This document shows positions 55,505 to 64,000 of a DNA stretch of 64,000 nt, piece after piece. Where the stretch lies: assembly GCF_024582835.1 (NCBI RefSeq), contig NZ_CP102097.1, positions 186,001 through 250,000 on the forward strand. The letters are read 5' to 3'. The notes below the pieces were generated by a model that worked only from the letters and a program-made list of their open reading frames with translations, ran no database searches and was not told where the DNA came from. The stretch's first letter is position 1. Every line of letters starts with the position of its first letter. Origin of the DNA: Vibrio japonicus. GTDB lineage: Bacteria > Pseudomonadota > Gammaproteobacteria > Enterobacterales > Vibrionaceae. A program made the translations under genes and the position numbers.

Positions 55505-56167
55505 TTATCGGTAAAAAGTCTCGCCAGTCTGTACATCCAAGTAAATTTTATTCGCTTGTTTTAGGCCACCACAATAAACAAAATACACGTCCCGCTCACT
55601 GAATGTGACCGACCGCATCCACCCTTTTGTCTCTTCAAAATCTTCTGGTGTACAGGTTTTGTCTCTTAGCAGTTCTTCTGTCTTCCAGATAAATGACTCA
55701 AAATGCTGTTTAAAATCATCTGACGATTCAATATAGCTGCTTATCGTTTCGATACGCTCTTCTTTTGTGATCGTTGGCGGGACTTCTAACAACTGATCCA
55801 TCGGCACCCACTCTGCCACTTCCTCTCCGCCTTCTTCATAAACGTAGTAGACAGAAATTCGCCCCCACCCATCTTTTTGTTCAAGAATATGAAGCTTATC
55901 CCCTTTGTAAGCCAAACTCTCTACAAAGGCGTCGTAGCTAGGATGTTCTCTTATGCCCAACTTTGCGACATTGACATAGTAATCTGTGATCGGCGCTTCT
56001 TTGATTTCTCTTATTTCAATTGGCTGCTCTACAGGTTTCGGTACAAGCTCCGTTTTTTCAGGCGTCTCTTGAGGTTCATGCTGAGGCTTCCAATAGAATA
56101 TATAGTAGCCGCCACCAGCACACCCGATCCCAAGCAACAACAACAGAATCATGACTATCTTTTTCAT
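55505..56167 (-). CDS. Membrane-anchored protein with SH3-like domain
   Basis: 220-aa protein of unknown family. N-terminal membrane anchor or signal (MKKIVMILLLLLGIGCAGGG) is followed by a proline/glutamate-rich linker (residues about 28-60) and an SH3-like beta domain (about 65-130: YYVNVAKLGIREHPSYDAFVESL, GDKLHILEQKDGWGRI, EWVPMDQL). The C-terminal ~90 residues contain two cysteines and no known motif. SH3b-type domains in the envelope often bind peptidoglycan. The gene is divergent from another unknown exported protein at 56223; the two starts are 55 bases apart, so shared control is likely. Confidence 0.75.
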   Translation of the reverse strand: MKKIVMILLLLLGIGCAGGGYYIFYWKPQHEPQETPEKTELVPKPVEQPIEIREIKEAPITDYYVNVAKLGIREHPSYDAFVESLAYKGDKLHILEQKDGWGRISVYYVYEEGGEEVAEWVPMDQLLEVPPTITKEERIETISSYIESSDDFKQHFESFIWKTEELLRDKTCTPEDFEETKGWMRSVTFSERDVYFVYCGGLKQANKIYLDVQTGETFYR

Positions 56168-56222
56168 ATCTAGGCGGTAATTTCCTATACTTAATGCATG
56201 GCTAACAACTTTTGTATGATAT

Positions 56223-56783
56223 ATGAAATGGCGTTACTTCTTTTTAACTATAGCGGCAGTTATATCGATCTCTTTACCCAATTATGCGGTAAGCGAAGAG
56301 TGTAACGAGGAAACATGGAATCAAGCGCTCAATTATCAGAAAAAAGTGGATAGGTGGTACAACTCGCAAGCACGACAATTCAATGATTTTCTTAAAGTGC
56401 ATAAGCAGCACGTGTTCTTGCATCAAGAATTTAATGCGCGAGAACTGGAAACGATCTGGAATCCACGCAAACGAAACCTACAAAGAAAGATCGACATGCA
56501 AATTAAAGCATCTGAAATCGTCATTGTGGCATTAGACGATCAATCAGACCAAATAAACGAAGAATCAGAGATAGTTCAATCGGCGTTAAGCCGCTGGCAA
56601 CGCATTAGTCAGAATTGTGAAAAGGAACATAAAATAGCGAACGCCATTTCTAGCCTTAAATACATAAAATCTAACCAAAATTTGAAAGTTGAATTAGTGC
56701 AACTATTAGACAAAATAGACCGTGTCAAGCGCATCTATCAAACTGAGGTGGACACACTGAACTGGACTAAAAACGTCCACTGA
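56223..56783 (+). CDS. Exported protein of unknown function, helical
   Basis: 186-aa protein with a signal peptide (MKWRYFFLTIAAVISISLPNYAVS). The mature part is predicted helical and highly charged, with two cysteines (ECNEE near residue 27 and QNCEKEH near 137) that could form a disulphide. I recognise no family. It is divergent from the SH3-domain protein, which suggests a shared process in the envelope. A 10-bp hairpin terminator follows at 56808-56847. Confidence 0.75.
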   Translation: MKWRYFFLTIAAVISISLPNYAVSEECNEETWNQALNYQKKVDRWYNSQARQFNDFLKVHKQHVFLHQEFNARELETIWNPRKRNLQRKIDMQIKASEIVIVALDDQSDQINEESEIVQSALSRWQRISQNCEKEHKIANAISSLKYIKSNQNLKVELVQLLDKIDRVKRIYQTEVDTLNWTKNVH

Positions 56784-56807
56784 CTTCCAGTTTTTCGCGA
56801 AAGAAAA

Positions 56808-56847
56808 TAGCCGAAGCCCATCGTGTAAACACAGGATTGCTTCGGCT
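56808..56847. terminator. Bidirectional terminator hairpin
   Basis: 10-bp perfect stem TAGCCGAAGC/GCTTCGGCTA (56808-56817 with 56838-56847) with a 20-base loop, between the unknown exported protein and phhB. Confidence 0.65.
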
Positions 56848-56873
56848 ATATCGTTTATTTAGATTAGATAATC

Positions 56874-57206
56874 TTAGTTAGGGAGTTTGTCGCACTTCGC
56901 TGCGCAAATGAAATCGTTTTGATGTAACCCTTTAATAGAGTGGCTCCACCATGTAACCGTCACTTTACCCCACTCAAGCAATATTGAAGGGTGATGGAAT
57001 TCGTCCTCAGCCAATTCAGACACCTTGTTAGCAAACACCCACGCCAATTTATAGTTTTTGAAGGTATACACTTTTTCTAGCTGCGGAATATCGTCTCGCT
57101 CCACGATCTGCCAACCGTCTAACTCGGTCAGTAAAAGCTTTCTTTCCTCTGCACCTAATGCAACAGCGTCGCCGCTACACGATTCACAGCGTAATTCATC
57201 AAGCAT
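56874..57206 (-). CDS. phhB: Pterin-4a-carbinolamine dehydratase
   Basis: 110-aa enzyme that recycles the pterin cofactor of phenylalanine hydroxylase by dehydrating 4a-hydroxytetrahydropterin. The family active-site pattern is EDEFHHPS (about 68-75) with a further His and Trp in TWWSHSIKGLHQNDF. The gene overlaps phhA by eight bases and is cotranscribed with it. Its short N-terminal CESC pair is common in proteobacterial copies. Confidence 0.95.
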   Translation of the reverse strand: MLDELRCESCSGDAVALGAEERKLLLTELDGWQIVERDDIPQLEKVYTFKNYKLAWVFANKVSELAEDEFHHPSILLEWGKVTVTWWSHSIKGLHQNDFICAAKCDKLPN

Positions 57207-57990
57207 GTGTCACTTCCTTTGGTTCAAATAATGGGGGTAATAATCCTGCTCTCATCGCTTGTCTTACATGGAACATTAAGTCCATTTGGCTTAGCTTATA
57301 GAGCTCTTCAATACTATCTAATACAAAATACTCCGGTTGCATAATATCAATGCGATATGGCGTTCGAAGTACGGTGTGAATATCAAACGTTTCTCGATGG
57401 GGTTTAGGGTCATCAAGCGAGTAGACGGTTTCGCCTGGTGAAGACAAAATACCACCACCATAGATTTTGCACTGCTCGCCTTCTTTAACTAAACCAAACT
57501 CAACCGTGAACCAATAAAGCCTTGCCAAATAAACACGCTCTTTACTTGTAGCGTTCTGGCCTAGCTTCCCATAAGTGTGTGTAAATTCAGCAAACTGAGG
57601 GTTGGTTAACATGGCGCAGTGGCCAAATATTTCGTGAAAGAAGTCTGGTTCCTGTAGATAATCAAACTCTTCACGCGAGCGTAAGAAGGTGGCAACCGGA
57701 AACTTCTTATTCGCCAACAGTGCAAAAAACTTATCAAAGTTAATCAGTGCAGGGACAGGTTCAACTTGCCAACCGGTTTCTCTCATCAACACTTCGTTGA
57801 TTTCCGGTAACTGCGGCACTCGATCTGTCGGTAGATTAAGCATCTCTAAACCGCGCAAATATTCCTTGCAAGCGCGCTGTTTTATCAGCCCAAGTTGGCG
57901 GGTTACTAAGTCATGCCAAATCTGATCGTCTTCATGGTTCCATTCCACAAATCCTTTATCATTCACTGGCTTAGATACGTACTGAGTCAT
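57199..57990 (-). CDS. phhA: Phenylalanine 4-monooxygenase
   Basis: 263-aa non-haem iron hydroxylase converting L-phenylalanine to tyrosine with tetrahydropterin and oxygen. Iron ligands: H119 and H124 in DFFHEIFGH and E164 in FTVEFGL. The start at 57990 is taken because AAGGAT lies upstream at good spacing; the longer frame from 58062 has no site. PhhA feeds tyrosine to the homogentisate route, whose product acetoacetate can be activated by the divergent synthetase at 58215. TyrR-box-like sequences upstream suggest control by a TyrR/PhhR-type activator. Confidence 0.95.
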   Translation of the reverse strand: MTQYVSKPVNDKGFVEWNHEDDQIWHDLVTRQLGLIKQRACKEYLRGLEMLNLPTDRVPQLPEINEVLMRETGWQVEPVPALINFDKFFALLANKKFPVATFLRSREEFDYLQEPDFFHEIFGHCAMLTNPQFAEFTHTYGKLGQNATSKERVYLARLYWFTVEFGLVKEGEQCKIYGGGILSSPGETVYSLDDPKPHRETFDIHTVLRTPYRIDIMQPEYFVLDSIEELYKLSQMDLMFHVRQAMRAGLLPPLFEPKEVTHA

Positions 57991-58000
57991 TGTTTTATCC

Positions 58001-58018
58001 TTTAACAATTCCTTTACA
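58001..58018. promoter_or_regulatory. Weak TyrR-box-like sequence near phhA
   Basis: TTTAAC-N6-TTTACA, two mismatches to TGTAAA-N6-TTTACA, 11 bases upstream of the phhA start. Confidence 0.35.
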
Positions 58019-58081
58019 ATTAAGCCTATCCTGATGTCTGAGTGGTGACAATCAAACGACACACATACGCCCCTTTACCTG

Positions 58082-58099
58082 TGTAACATTTTCTTTACA
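58082..58099. promoter_or_regulatory. TyrR-box-like sequence between phhA and acetoacetyl-CoA synthetase
   Basis: TGTAAC-N6-TTTACA, one mismatch to the TyrR/PhhR consensus, about 92 bases upstream of phhA and 116 upstream of the synthetase. Confidence 0.55.
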
Positions 58100-58214
58100 A
58101 CTTGTGTTTTTTTACTTATTTTTCAGCGTTCTGATCCTGCATTGTTGTTTGACTTTGTCCAATTTTCATTCAAAACTTAATCGGTCAAATATGGATCAGC
58201 CAGACGAGGAAGTC

Positions 58215-60206
58215 ATGTCAGATTGTGTAACATCACCAGTGGAGCCTATTTGGGTTCCGAGCGAAAAGCGTATTGAATCTTCTAACCTTCAGCAGTTTAT
58301 TCAACATATCAATATCCAAGGACACCAATTCAAAAACTATGCAGAGCTCCATCAGTGGTCTGTAGAGTGCAAAAAAGATTTTTGGTTAGAGGTATGGCAG
58401 TTCTGTGACGTCATTGGCTATCGAGGTGATTGCATATACGGTGAAGGCTTAGCAAAATGGGCAGAATTTAGCACCAGCAGAGATACCATTTGGTTTCCGC
58501 AGGCACAACTGAACTATGCCGAAAACCTATTGGCTTACGCTTTTCAAGCTCCCCAAGACGTCGCAATCTGGTTCAAAAATGAGCGAGGAGAAACCAGCAA
58601 ACTGACTTGGCAAGATCTGTGCGATAAAGTGTCCATCGTTCAGCAATGGCTGTCCCACAATGGCGTAGGTAAAGGTGATGTTGTCGCTGGCTACCTTCCA
58701 CATATGCCAGAAACGATCATCGCTATGCTCGCGACCACCAGCTTGGGTGCAATTTGGACCTCCACCTCTCCCGACTTTGGTGTGGCAAGTGTTGTCGAAC
58801 GATTTGGTCAAGTGCAACCAAAGATTCTGTTCTGCTGCAACGGCTATCAATTCAATGGCAAAACATTCGATATGCAGGAAAAGAATCATGAGATCGTGAA
58901 ATCACTTCCTAGTATCGTCAACACTTGCCAAATTGAATACCTCAAATCCCAACCGGCCAGTGATTTAAGTAACGAAACGTTCTCTGATTGGGAAGCCATC
59001 TTGGCCAGCTTTTTACCGCGCGGAGTAGAATACAACCGTGTCGGATTTAACGATCCGCTGTTCGTACTCTATTCATCAGGCACGACAGGCAAGCCCAAAT
59101 GTATCGTTCACTCCGTTGGCGGCATCACCATCAATCATCTTAAAGAACACCAGTTACACAGTGACATCCAACCTAAAGACCGCGTCTTCTACTACACAAC
59201 ATGCGGCTGGATGATGTGGAACTGGCACGTATCAGCCCTTGCTAGTGGCGCTACCTTAGTCATTTTTGATGGTAGCCCAATGTACCCCAACCCGGACGTA
59301 CTTTGGCAACTGGCTCAAGAAGCGGAAGTCACCCTATTTGGTACATCCGCCAAGTACCTCGAAGCGTTGCAAAAGGTCGATTTCGCCCCTGGAGAGCATT
59401 ATCAACTCGATCACTTAAAAACGCTCTGTTCAACAGGCTCAGTACTTTACCCTCAACAATTTGATTTTGTTTACGCCAATATAAAAGTCGACCTGCATTT
59501 GGCCTCAATCTCTGGCGGTACGGATATTTGTGGCTGCTTTGTTCTCGGCAACCCTATTTCACCCGTGTATCGTGGGGAGTGCCAGGCTGCGGGTTTAGGA
59601 CTGGATATCGCCGTCTTCAATGACAAAGGGGACCCCGTCGTTGGTGAGCGCGGTGAACTCGTTTGCCGGAACAGCTTCCCTAACCAGCCGTTGGGTTTTT
59701 GGCACGACAACGGCGAACGCTACTACGATGCGTATTGGGCAAAGTATTACAATACTTGGCATCATGGTGACGATGTTGAGCTCACTCCATCAGGCGGTGT
59801 GATCTTTTATGGTCGCAGCGATACCACACTAAACCCAGGTGGTGTAAGAATTGGAACGGCCGAAATCTATCAACAAATCAATCAATTACATGGCGTTAAA
59901 GACTCTATCGCCGTTTCACGCCATGTTGATGGCGATGAAAAAATTGTCCTGTTTGTCCAGCTCGACAACGATTCTGTTTTAGATGATGAGCTGAAATCAC
60001 AGATCCGTGCCACTCTCAAATCTAAGTGTTCACCTCGACATGTTCCAAGTGAAATCTATGCGTTGAGTGAAATACCAAAAACAAAGTCAGGAAAACTTGT
60101 GGAACTTGCCGTTAAGCAAGTGTTACATGGACAAGAAGTGAAGAACAAAGGCGCGATTGCTAATCCGCACGTATTGGAAGAAGTGGTTCAATTTTCACAT
60201 CAATAA
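58215..60206 (+). CDS. Acetoacetyl-CoA synthetase
   Basis: 663-aa AMP-forming enzyme that activates acetoacetate with ATP and CoA. Core motif YSSGTTGKPKCIVHS (residues about 283-297) and the family motif GWMMWNWHVSAL; the catalytic lysine motif PKTKSGKLVELAVKQ lies near the C-terminus. The start at 58215 is chosen since GAGG lies about six bases upstream and it gives MSDCVTSPVEPIWVPSEKR, the normal start; the longer frame from 58104 has no such support. It is divergent from phhAB. Phenylalanine and tyrosine breakdown yields acetoacetate, which this enzyme would salvage, so the layout makes metabolic sense. Terminator follows. Confidence 0.93.
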   Translation: MSDCVTSPVEPIWVPSEKRIESSNLQQFIQHINIQGHQFKNYAELHQWSVECKKDFWLEVWQFCDVIGYRGDCIYGEGLAKWAEFSTSRDTIWFPQAQLNYAENLLAYAFQAPQDVAIWFKNERGETSKLTWQDLCDKVSIVQQWLSHNGVGKGDVVAGYLPHMPETIIAMLATTSLGAIWTSTSPDFGVASVVERFGQVQPKILFCCNGYQFNGKTFDMQEKNHEIVKSLPSIVNTCQIEYLKSQPASDLSNETFSDWEAILASFLPRGVEYNRVGFNDPLFVLYSSGTTGKPKCIVHSVGGITINHLKEHQLHSDIQPKDRVFYYTTCGWMMWNWHVSALASGATLVIFDGSPMYPNPDVLWQLAQEAEVTLFGTSAKYLEALQKVDFAPGEHYQLDHLKTLCSTGSVLYPQQFDFVYANIKVDLHLASISGGTDICGCFVLGNPISPVYRGECQAAGLGLDIAVFNDKGDPVVGERGELVCRNSFPNQPLGFWHDNGERYYDAYWAKYYNTWHHGDDVELTPSGGVIFYGRSDTTLNPGGVRIGTAEIYQQINQLHGVKDSIAVSRHVDGDEKIVLFVQLDNDSVLDDELKSQIRATLKSKCSPRHVPSEIYALSEIPKTKSGKLVELAVKQVLHGQEVKNKGAIANPHVLEEVVQFSHQ

Positions 60207-60218
60207 CGCACCAAAAGA

Positions 60219-60247
60219 AAGCCCGGCGACTTGCCGGGCTTCCTTTC
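60219..60247 (+). terminator. Intrinsic terminator after acetoacetyl-CoA synthetase
   Basis: 9-bp stem AAGCCCGGC/GCCGGGCTT (60219-60227 with 60233-60241), then CCTTTC. Confidence 0.8.
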
Positions 60248-60261
60248 ATTGTGATTAGACA

Positions 60262-60843
60262 TCATTTTTTCGCAACGGCCATTAAGACTGTCAAAGTGCC
60301 TTGCGGTGTATCCACTTCAAATGCCGTTGTTACTGTCACTTCATCAAACCCAACGGAGCTTAATACTTGCTTAGCGTGAGAGAGTGTCATTCCACCCTCC
60401 TGACCATCTTGAGCCAGCCAATCCCAATGAACAAAGTAACCACCCTTATCAAGCAGGCTGTAGACAATATCAACAACATCTGAGTAATTCGGAAGGAAAC
60501 CACACACAGAAGATGCGACGACAGCGTCAAACTGTCTACGAAATGCAGGGTGCATTGCAACAAGCCCACGAGTTAACATATCAACCACAGGCTCTACATT
60601 TTCTAACTCTTTTTGATCCAACTGCTCGATCATGGCTTCAGAGCTATCTAAAGCAACAATGTCTTTTACTATAGGAGACAGTTTTTGGCTGAGTAAGCCA
60701 GTACCACACCCAAAATCAAGAATGTGAGTACCTTTTAGATCAATGATATCTAGCAGTGACTCAAATGCTTTAGTGGCAAAAGCTTCTGTAGATTTTTCTT
60801 TTTCCCAGTCGACTGCGACATCATCCCAACTAATTGCCATCAT
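60262..60843 (-). CDS. Class I SAM-dependent methyltransferase
   Basis: 193-aa cytosolic protein. SAM-binding motif I is ILDFGCGTGLL (about 41-51), motif II acidic is VALDSSEAM and motif IV lies near VVASSVCGFLPNYSD. It lacks any domain marking a substrate, so the methylated target is unknown. The start follows a GGGAGA ribosome site. It is divergent from a LysR gene at 60986 and convergent with the synthetase. Confidence 0.85.
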   Translation of the reverse strand: MMAISWDDVAVDWEKEKSTEAFATKAFESLLDIIDLKGTHILDFGCGTGLLSQKLSPIVKDIVALDSSEAMIEQLDQKELENVEPVVDMLTRGLVAMHPAFRRQFDAVVASSVCGFLPNYSDVVDIVYSLLDKGGYFVHWDWLAQDGQEGGMTLSHAKQVLSSVGFDEVTVTTAFEVDTPQGTLTVLMAVAKK

Positions 60844-60985
60844 GATCTCCCTATAACTTCTTCATTTGGCGCTTCCCAAGAGTATCAAAACTTCATGAAA
60901 TTCCTAGCGTTTCAAAGCGGAAAACGGACAATCTGCGAATATTGTTGTACTATTCGGCTAAAATAAGACTGATATTGACCAATAA

Positions 60986-61864
60986 ATGAACTTATCTCAA
61001 ATCGAAGCTTTCTGTAGTGTTGCAGATACGGGCTCTGTCTCTGAATCGGCTCGCCAGCTTGAGTGCAATAGAACCAAATTGAGCATGGCAATCAAAGCAC
61101 TAGAGAAAGATCTTAACATCGAGTTGTTCATCCGTAGTGGTAATCATCTTACACTGTCAGAAGCTGGAAAAGCGATTTATAAAGACTCGCAAAACCTACT
61201 GATTACCGCTTCTCGAATTCGACAAACCTGTGCTCAGGTGTCCGGAGAATTTAACGCAGAAGTTTGGATTGCACGTGACGACTCTCTCCCCGACGAATTA
61301 TGGCAAGACCTTTCACACCGGTTAAATAATCGTTTCCCAGCGACGTCGTTTAACATTGTACTCGCCTCTTCTGGTGACTTAGCCAACCTCGTTTCCACAC
61401 AACAAGTCGATTTCGCGTTTGGTGTCGACTACGATAGTTCAGGTGATCCGCATATCGAGTATCAACCGCTGGGTAAGATTCGCATGATGTCTGTCTGCAA
61501 AGCGGAAAATCCCCTCAGTAAACTCCGACGCGTTTCCGATGACGAACTTCGTAACTCGATGCAAGCGGTGATGGTCTATTTAAACGAAAAAGATAACCCC
61601 GAATTACAGCCTTTTTCCCTCCGACATATCGGTTTTTCATGCTTTGATTACATGCTCAACACCATCTTAGAAGAAGACGCTTGGGGGGTATTGCCCGAGC
61701 CCTTAATCCGCCACCTTCTAAGAAAACAGGAACTGGCAGTCATTAAACATACATACGGTTTAACCCAAGAAGATTACTGTATGTTTACCGCCGCAGGCAT
61801 GGCTGAACATCCTGGGATGTCATGGCTCGCTGACAAGTTGAACGAGTATTTGTTTGACTTCTAA
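60986..61864 (+). CDS. LysR-family transcriptional regulator
   Basis: 292-aa regulator: N-terminal helix-turn-helix (residues about 5-65: IEAFCSVADTGSVSESARQLECNRTKLSMAIKAL, with an unusual Cys in the recognition area), then a weakly conserved substrate-binding domain. Divergent from the methyltransferase gene, its most likely target. Effector unknown. Confidence 0.88.
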   Translation: MNLSQIEAFCSVADTGSVSESARQLECNRTKLSMAIKALEKDLNIELFIRSGNHLTLSEAGKAIYKDSQNLLITASRIRQTCAQVSGEFNAEVWIARDDSLPDELWQDLSHRLNNRFPATSFNIVLASSGDLANLVSTQQVDFAFGVDYDSSGDPHIEYQPLGKIRMMSVCKAENPLSKLRRVSDDELRNSMQAVMVYLNEKDNPELQPFSLRHIGFSCFDYMLNTILEEDAWGVLPEPLIRHLLRKQELAVIKHTYGLTQEDYCMFTAAGMAEHPGMSWLADKLNEYLFDF

Positions 61865-62061
61865 CCTTATTTATCGGTATTCATCTCCACGAATATCAGT
61901 GAGTGTCAAAAATACTGACAGATAGATTTACTCATAAGACACTGAAAAATAACCAATTTATTTTCAACACACAAAAGCCAATCATTTTTCGTACAGAAGT
62001 CGTTTGTCAAATCCTCATAATTTGAGAAAAATATACATGTGTTTTGCGAAGAGATTCCACC

Positions 62062-62955
62062 ATGTGTGCTAGGACAAGTTTAAACGAGAAAAGACTGCTT
62101 ACCTTTTCAGCCCTTTTGGCATCTGGGTTTGCGGGGGGCGGTATGTTCCTTGGTTTATTGGTAGGCTCACTTGTCATTGTTTTTGACGGTGTTTATTCCC
62201 TCGTCAGCTTACTGTTAACATTATTGTCACTGGCTGTATCTCGCTATATTGAACGTCCGTCTCACTCCCACTTTCCGTTTGGTAAAGCCATCTTTGAACC
62301 GGTTGTCATTGCTATTAAAGGACTGGTGATTTTACTGGTCGTCAGCTACTCACTTTATGCTGCTATCGTCGCGATGTTTAGCGGTGGTCGTGAAGTAGAC
62401 GCCTCTATCGCTACCCTTTTCGGTGCGGTTAATGTGATCGGCTGTGCTTATGCTTGGTGGTATATTGCGAAAAAATCTCAACGCTTTTCATCTGGTCTGA
62501 TTGAGGCAGAAGCGACTCAATGGAAAATGGATACGCTACTCAGTGTTGCAGTAACGTTAGGGTTTATCTCCGCTTGGTTAGTCTCTATTTCCCCATACGC
62601 GGAATATGCTGTCTACGCTGACCCTATGATGATGATTTTGATGTCTTTTTATTTCATCAAAGTGCCATTTGAGATGCTTCGAGATGCCGTTCGTGAGCTT
62701 CTGATGATGACGCCCAGTGATGATATTTGTACTGCGGTAGACAAAGAAGTTACAGCATTAGATAAACAAATCTCACAGAGTATAGAGATCGCGGGGATTA
62801 CTAAAGTTGGACGAGAATTGCGAGTTAATTTGGATGTGCGCGCGAATGGCAACGAGCTAAAAGTGGCCGAGATTGAAAAAACACGCCGAATCCTCAAAGA
62901 CAAGCTTTCAAAACTCTCTTTGAACCTCAGCCTCACGATGAATATTGCTCGCTAA
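62062..62955 (+). CDS. Cation diffusion facilitator family transporter
   Basis: 297-aa inner-membrane exporter with about six helices and a short cytosolic C-terminal domain. Family metal-site region in helix 2 (IVFDGVYSLVSLL) and helix 5 (EAEATQWKMDTLL). It probably exports Zn2+, Mn2+ or Fe2+ by proton antiport; the usual DxxxD/HxxxD pattern is partly altered, so the metal is uncertain. The start at ATG 62062 is preferred over TTG 62044. Terminator at 62986-63018. Confidence 0.85.
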   Translation: MCARTSLNEKRLLTFSALLASGFAGGGMFLGLLVGSLVIVFDGVYSLVSLLLTLLSLAVSRYIERPSHSHFPFGKAIFEPVVIAIKGLVILLVVSYSLYAAIVAMFSGGREVDASIATLFGAVNVIGCAYAWWYIAKKSQRFSSGLIEAEATQWKMDTLLSVAVTLGFISAWLVSISPYAEYAVYADPMMMILMSFYFIKVPFEMLRDAVRELLMMTPSDDICTAVDKEVTALDKQISQSIEIAGITKVGRELRVNLDVRANGNELKVAEIEKTRRILKDKLSKLSLNLSLTMNIAR

Positions 62956-62985
62956 GGTTGAAACAGATCCCGCTTTAATAGAAGA

Positions 62986-63018
62986 GCAAACCCCAATATT
63001 ACTGGGGTTTGCTTTTTT
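62986..63018 (+). terminator. Strong terminator after the CDF gene
   Basis: 9-bp stem GCAAACCCC/GGGGTTTGC (62986-62994 with 63004-63012), then TTTTTT. Confidence 0.9.
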
Positions 63019-63027
63019 AGTTCACGA

Positions 63028-64000
63028 TTATTGAGTTCTTAAACGTTGCCAATATTTTTCGTAAATGGCCAACGTTTCACTCCCTACATCATTAATGAAT
63101 TCACCATTTTTCATATCTTCGTCTTTAGGGAAAATGGTTTCGTTGTATTTCAATTCATCTGGCAACAGTGCTCGCCCTGACTTTGTCGCAGACGCATAAC
63201 CTAAACTGTGAACGATTTCCGCTTGGTTCTCAGGTTGATACATAAAATTGATAAATGCATGCGCCAACGCTTTTTGCTGACTGCCGGATGGAATCACAAA
63301 ATTATCCATCCAAAGCACAGCACCTTCTTCTGGCATTACAAACTTCAGCTCTGGTAAGTCTGTTTGCCCTTGATAGGCATTACCATTCCATTGCATGCCA
63401 AGCGCCGCCTCACCAGACACGTAAGGAACATGCGGTGCGTCCGAGTTATAAAGCAATGTATTGTCTTTTAACGCCGCTAACGATTCGTACGCTTTTTGAA
63501 TCTCTTGTTCATTTTTGGAGTTAACACTGTAGCCATTCAGTTTTAACGCCATACCAAATACATCTCGGATATCATCAATCAGCATGACTTGCTGTGCATA
63601 CTGTTTATCCCAAAGCTGAGCCCACTTCGTGATAGGCGCATCAACCAAGGTTTCATTGTAACTGATGCCCGTCACACCCCAAATGTACGGAAGCGAGTAA
63701 TCATTTTTAGGATCATGCCCTTGTCCAAGTAGACCTTCCATCGTATCTGACATGTTTGGAATCAAACTATGATCCAATTTAGCGAGCAAACCTTCACGAG
63801 CCATTTTTTCAATGAAATAGGCCGATGCAAACACCACATCATATCCGCTGCCCTTAACGAGTTTGAGCTTGGTATACATCGATTCATTATTCTCAAAAGT
63901 AGAATAATTAATCGTCACATCGTATTGCTGTTCAAAGGCTTTAAGCGACTTTTCTGGTAAATATCCACCCCAAGCGTAGACATTTATAGTTTCAGTACTG
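63028..64000 (-). CDS. Polyamine-type extracellular solute-binding protein, start beyond window
   Basis: Periplasmic binding protein of the PotD/PotF family, with the frame open to the right edge (reading ...TINVYAWGGYLPEKSLKAFEQQ) so the signal peptide and the first residues lie outside. Features: YDVVFASAYFIEKM near the start, the aromatic/acidic stretches that line the polyamine site in PotD (such as YIWGVTGISYN) and the MQWNGNAYQ segment. It is expected to deliver spermidine, putrescine or a related compound to an ABC importer whose genes must lie beyond the window. The substrate is uncertain. Confidence 0.88.
   Translation of the reverse strand, partial: STETINVYAWGGYLPEKSLKAFEQQYDVTINYSTFENNESMYTKLKLVKGSGYDVVFASAYFIEKMAREGLLAKLDHSLIPNMSDTMEGLLGQGHDPKNDYSLPYIWGVTGISYNETLVDAPITKWAQLWDKQYAQQVMLIDDIRDVFGMALKLNGYSVNSKNEQEIQKAYESLAALKDNTLLYNSDAPHVPYVSGEAALGMQWNGNAYQGQTDLPELKFVMPEEGAVLWMDNFVIPSGSQQKALAHAFINFMYQPENQAEIVHSLGYASATKSGRALLPDELKYNETIFPKDEDMKNGEFINDVGSETLAIYEKYWQRLRTQ

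Noticed and set aside
1..64000. Search by eye for tRNA or rRNA genes, prophage, integrase and attachment sites.
   Set aside because: None was recognised; I could not run a structural RNA search, so short RNAs may have been missed.

Overview
The window is chromosomal DNA from a marine gammaproteobacterium, almost certainly a Vibrio. I infer this from close family resemblance of many products (a CosR-type MarR regulator divergent from a BCCT betaine carrier, a DUF3316 protein, the vibrio-style PhnR/PhnSTU/PhnWX aminophosphonate locus, RavA/ViaA, PhhAB), not from a marker gene. No rRNA or tRNA gene was seen. Two genes run off the edges: fhs on the left and a PotD-like binding protein on the right.

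Region by region. 1-8.5 kb: end of formate-THF ligase; a cNMP/CBS/DUF294 protein with a DnaQ-like exonuclease; a BCCT osmolyte carrier and its divergent MarR regulator; an Lrp/AsnC regulator divergent from a DMT exporter. 8.5-16.3 kb: a Fur-box-preceded DUF1289/Cys-rich protein, a DUF4382 lipoprotein, ravA-viaA, a Nudix hydrolase, L-threonine aldolase, a small cytochrome c and a glycine-zipper lipoprotein. 16.3-17.7 kb: a PEP-CTERM protein and a 0.6 kb AT-rich gap.

17.7-27.8 kb holds a complete type I-F CRISPR-Cas system: cas1, the cas2-cas3 fusion, csy1-csy2-csy3-csy4, then a leader and an array of 33 repeats (the last degenerate) and 32 spacers at a strict 60-bp period. The known catalytic residues of Cas1, Cas3 and Cas6f are present, so it looks functional for adaptation, processing and interference.

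28-36.8 kb: ydhR, a core-MetE methionine synthase with its DUF1852 partner (MesD/MesX type) and a MetR-like palindrome upstream, small membrane proteins, a parvulin, CheV, a diguanylate cyclase, a DUF333 lipoprotein and a YdcF-like protein. 36.9-39.9 kb: L-serine dehydratase, a LysR remnant cut by an IS630-family element flanked by TA, and the IS itself.

39.9-50.2 kb is a 2-aminoethylphosphonate (AEP) locus: a FAD amine oxidoreductase, a DMT protein of the phosphonate-associated type, phnR, a fused permease, ATPase, binding protein, and divergently phnW and phnX. Three strong TGGT-N4-ACCA palindromes, plus one weaker copy, sit in front of the transport and degradation units and are candidate PhnR operators.

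50.3-64 kb: YjjG nucleotidase, two LysR regulators, ElbB, a YiaY-like alcohol dehydrogenase, a dienelactone hydrolase-like protein, a divergent pair of unknown envelope proteins, phhAB divergent from acetoacetyl-CoA synthetase with TyrR-box-like sequences between them, a methyltransferase, a CDF transporter and the partial polyamine-type binding protein. The most rewarding parts are the CRISPR-Cas system, the MesX/MesD pair and the AEP locus; none is a wholly unknown system, but several regulatory and structural details appear worth checking.
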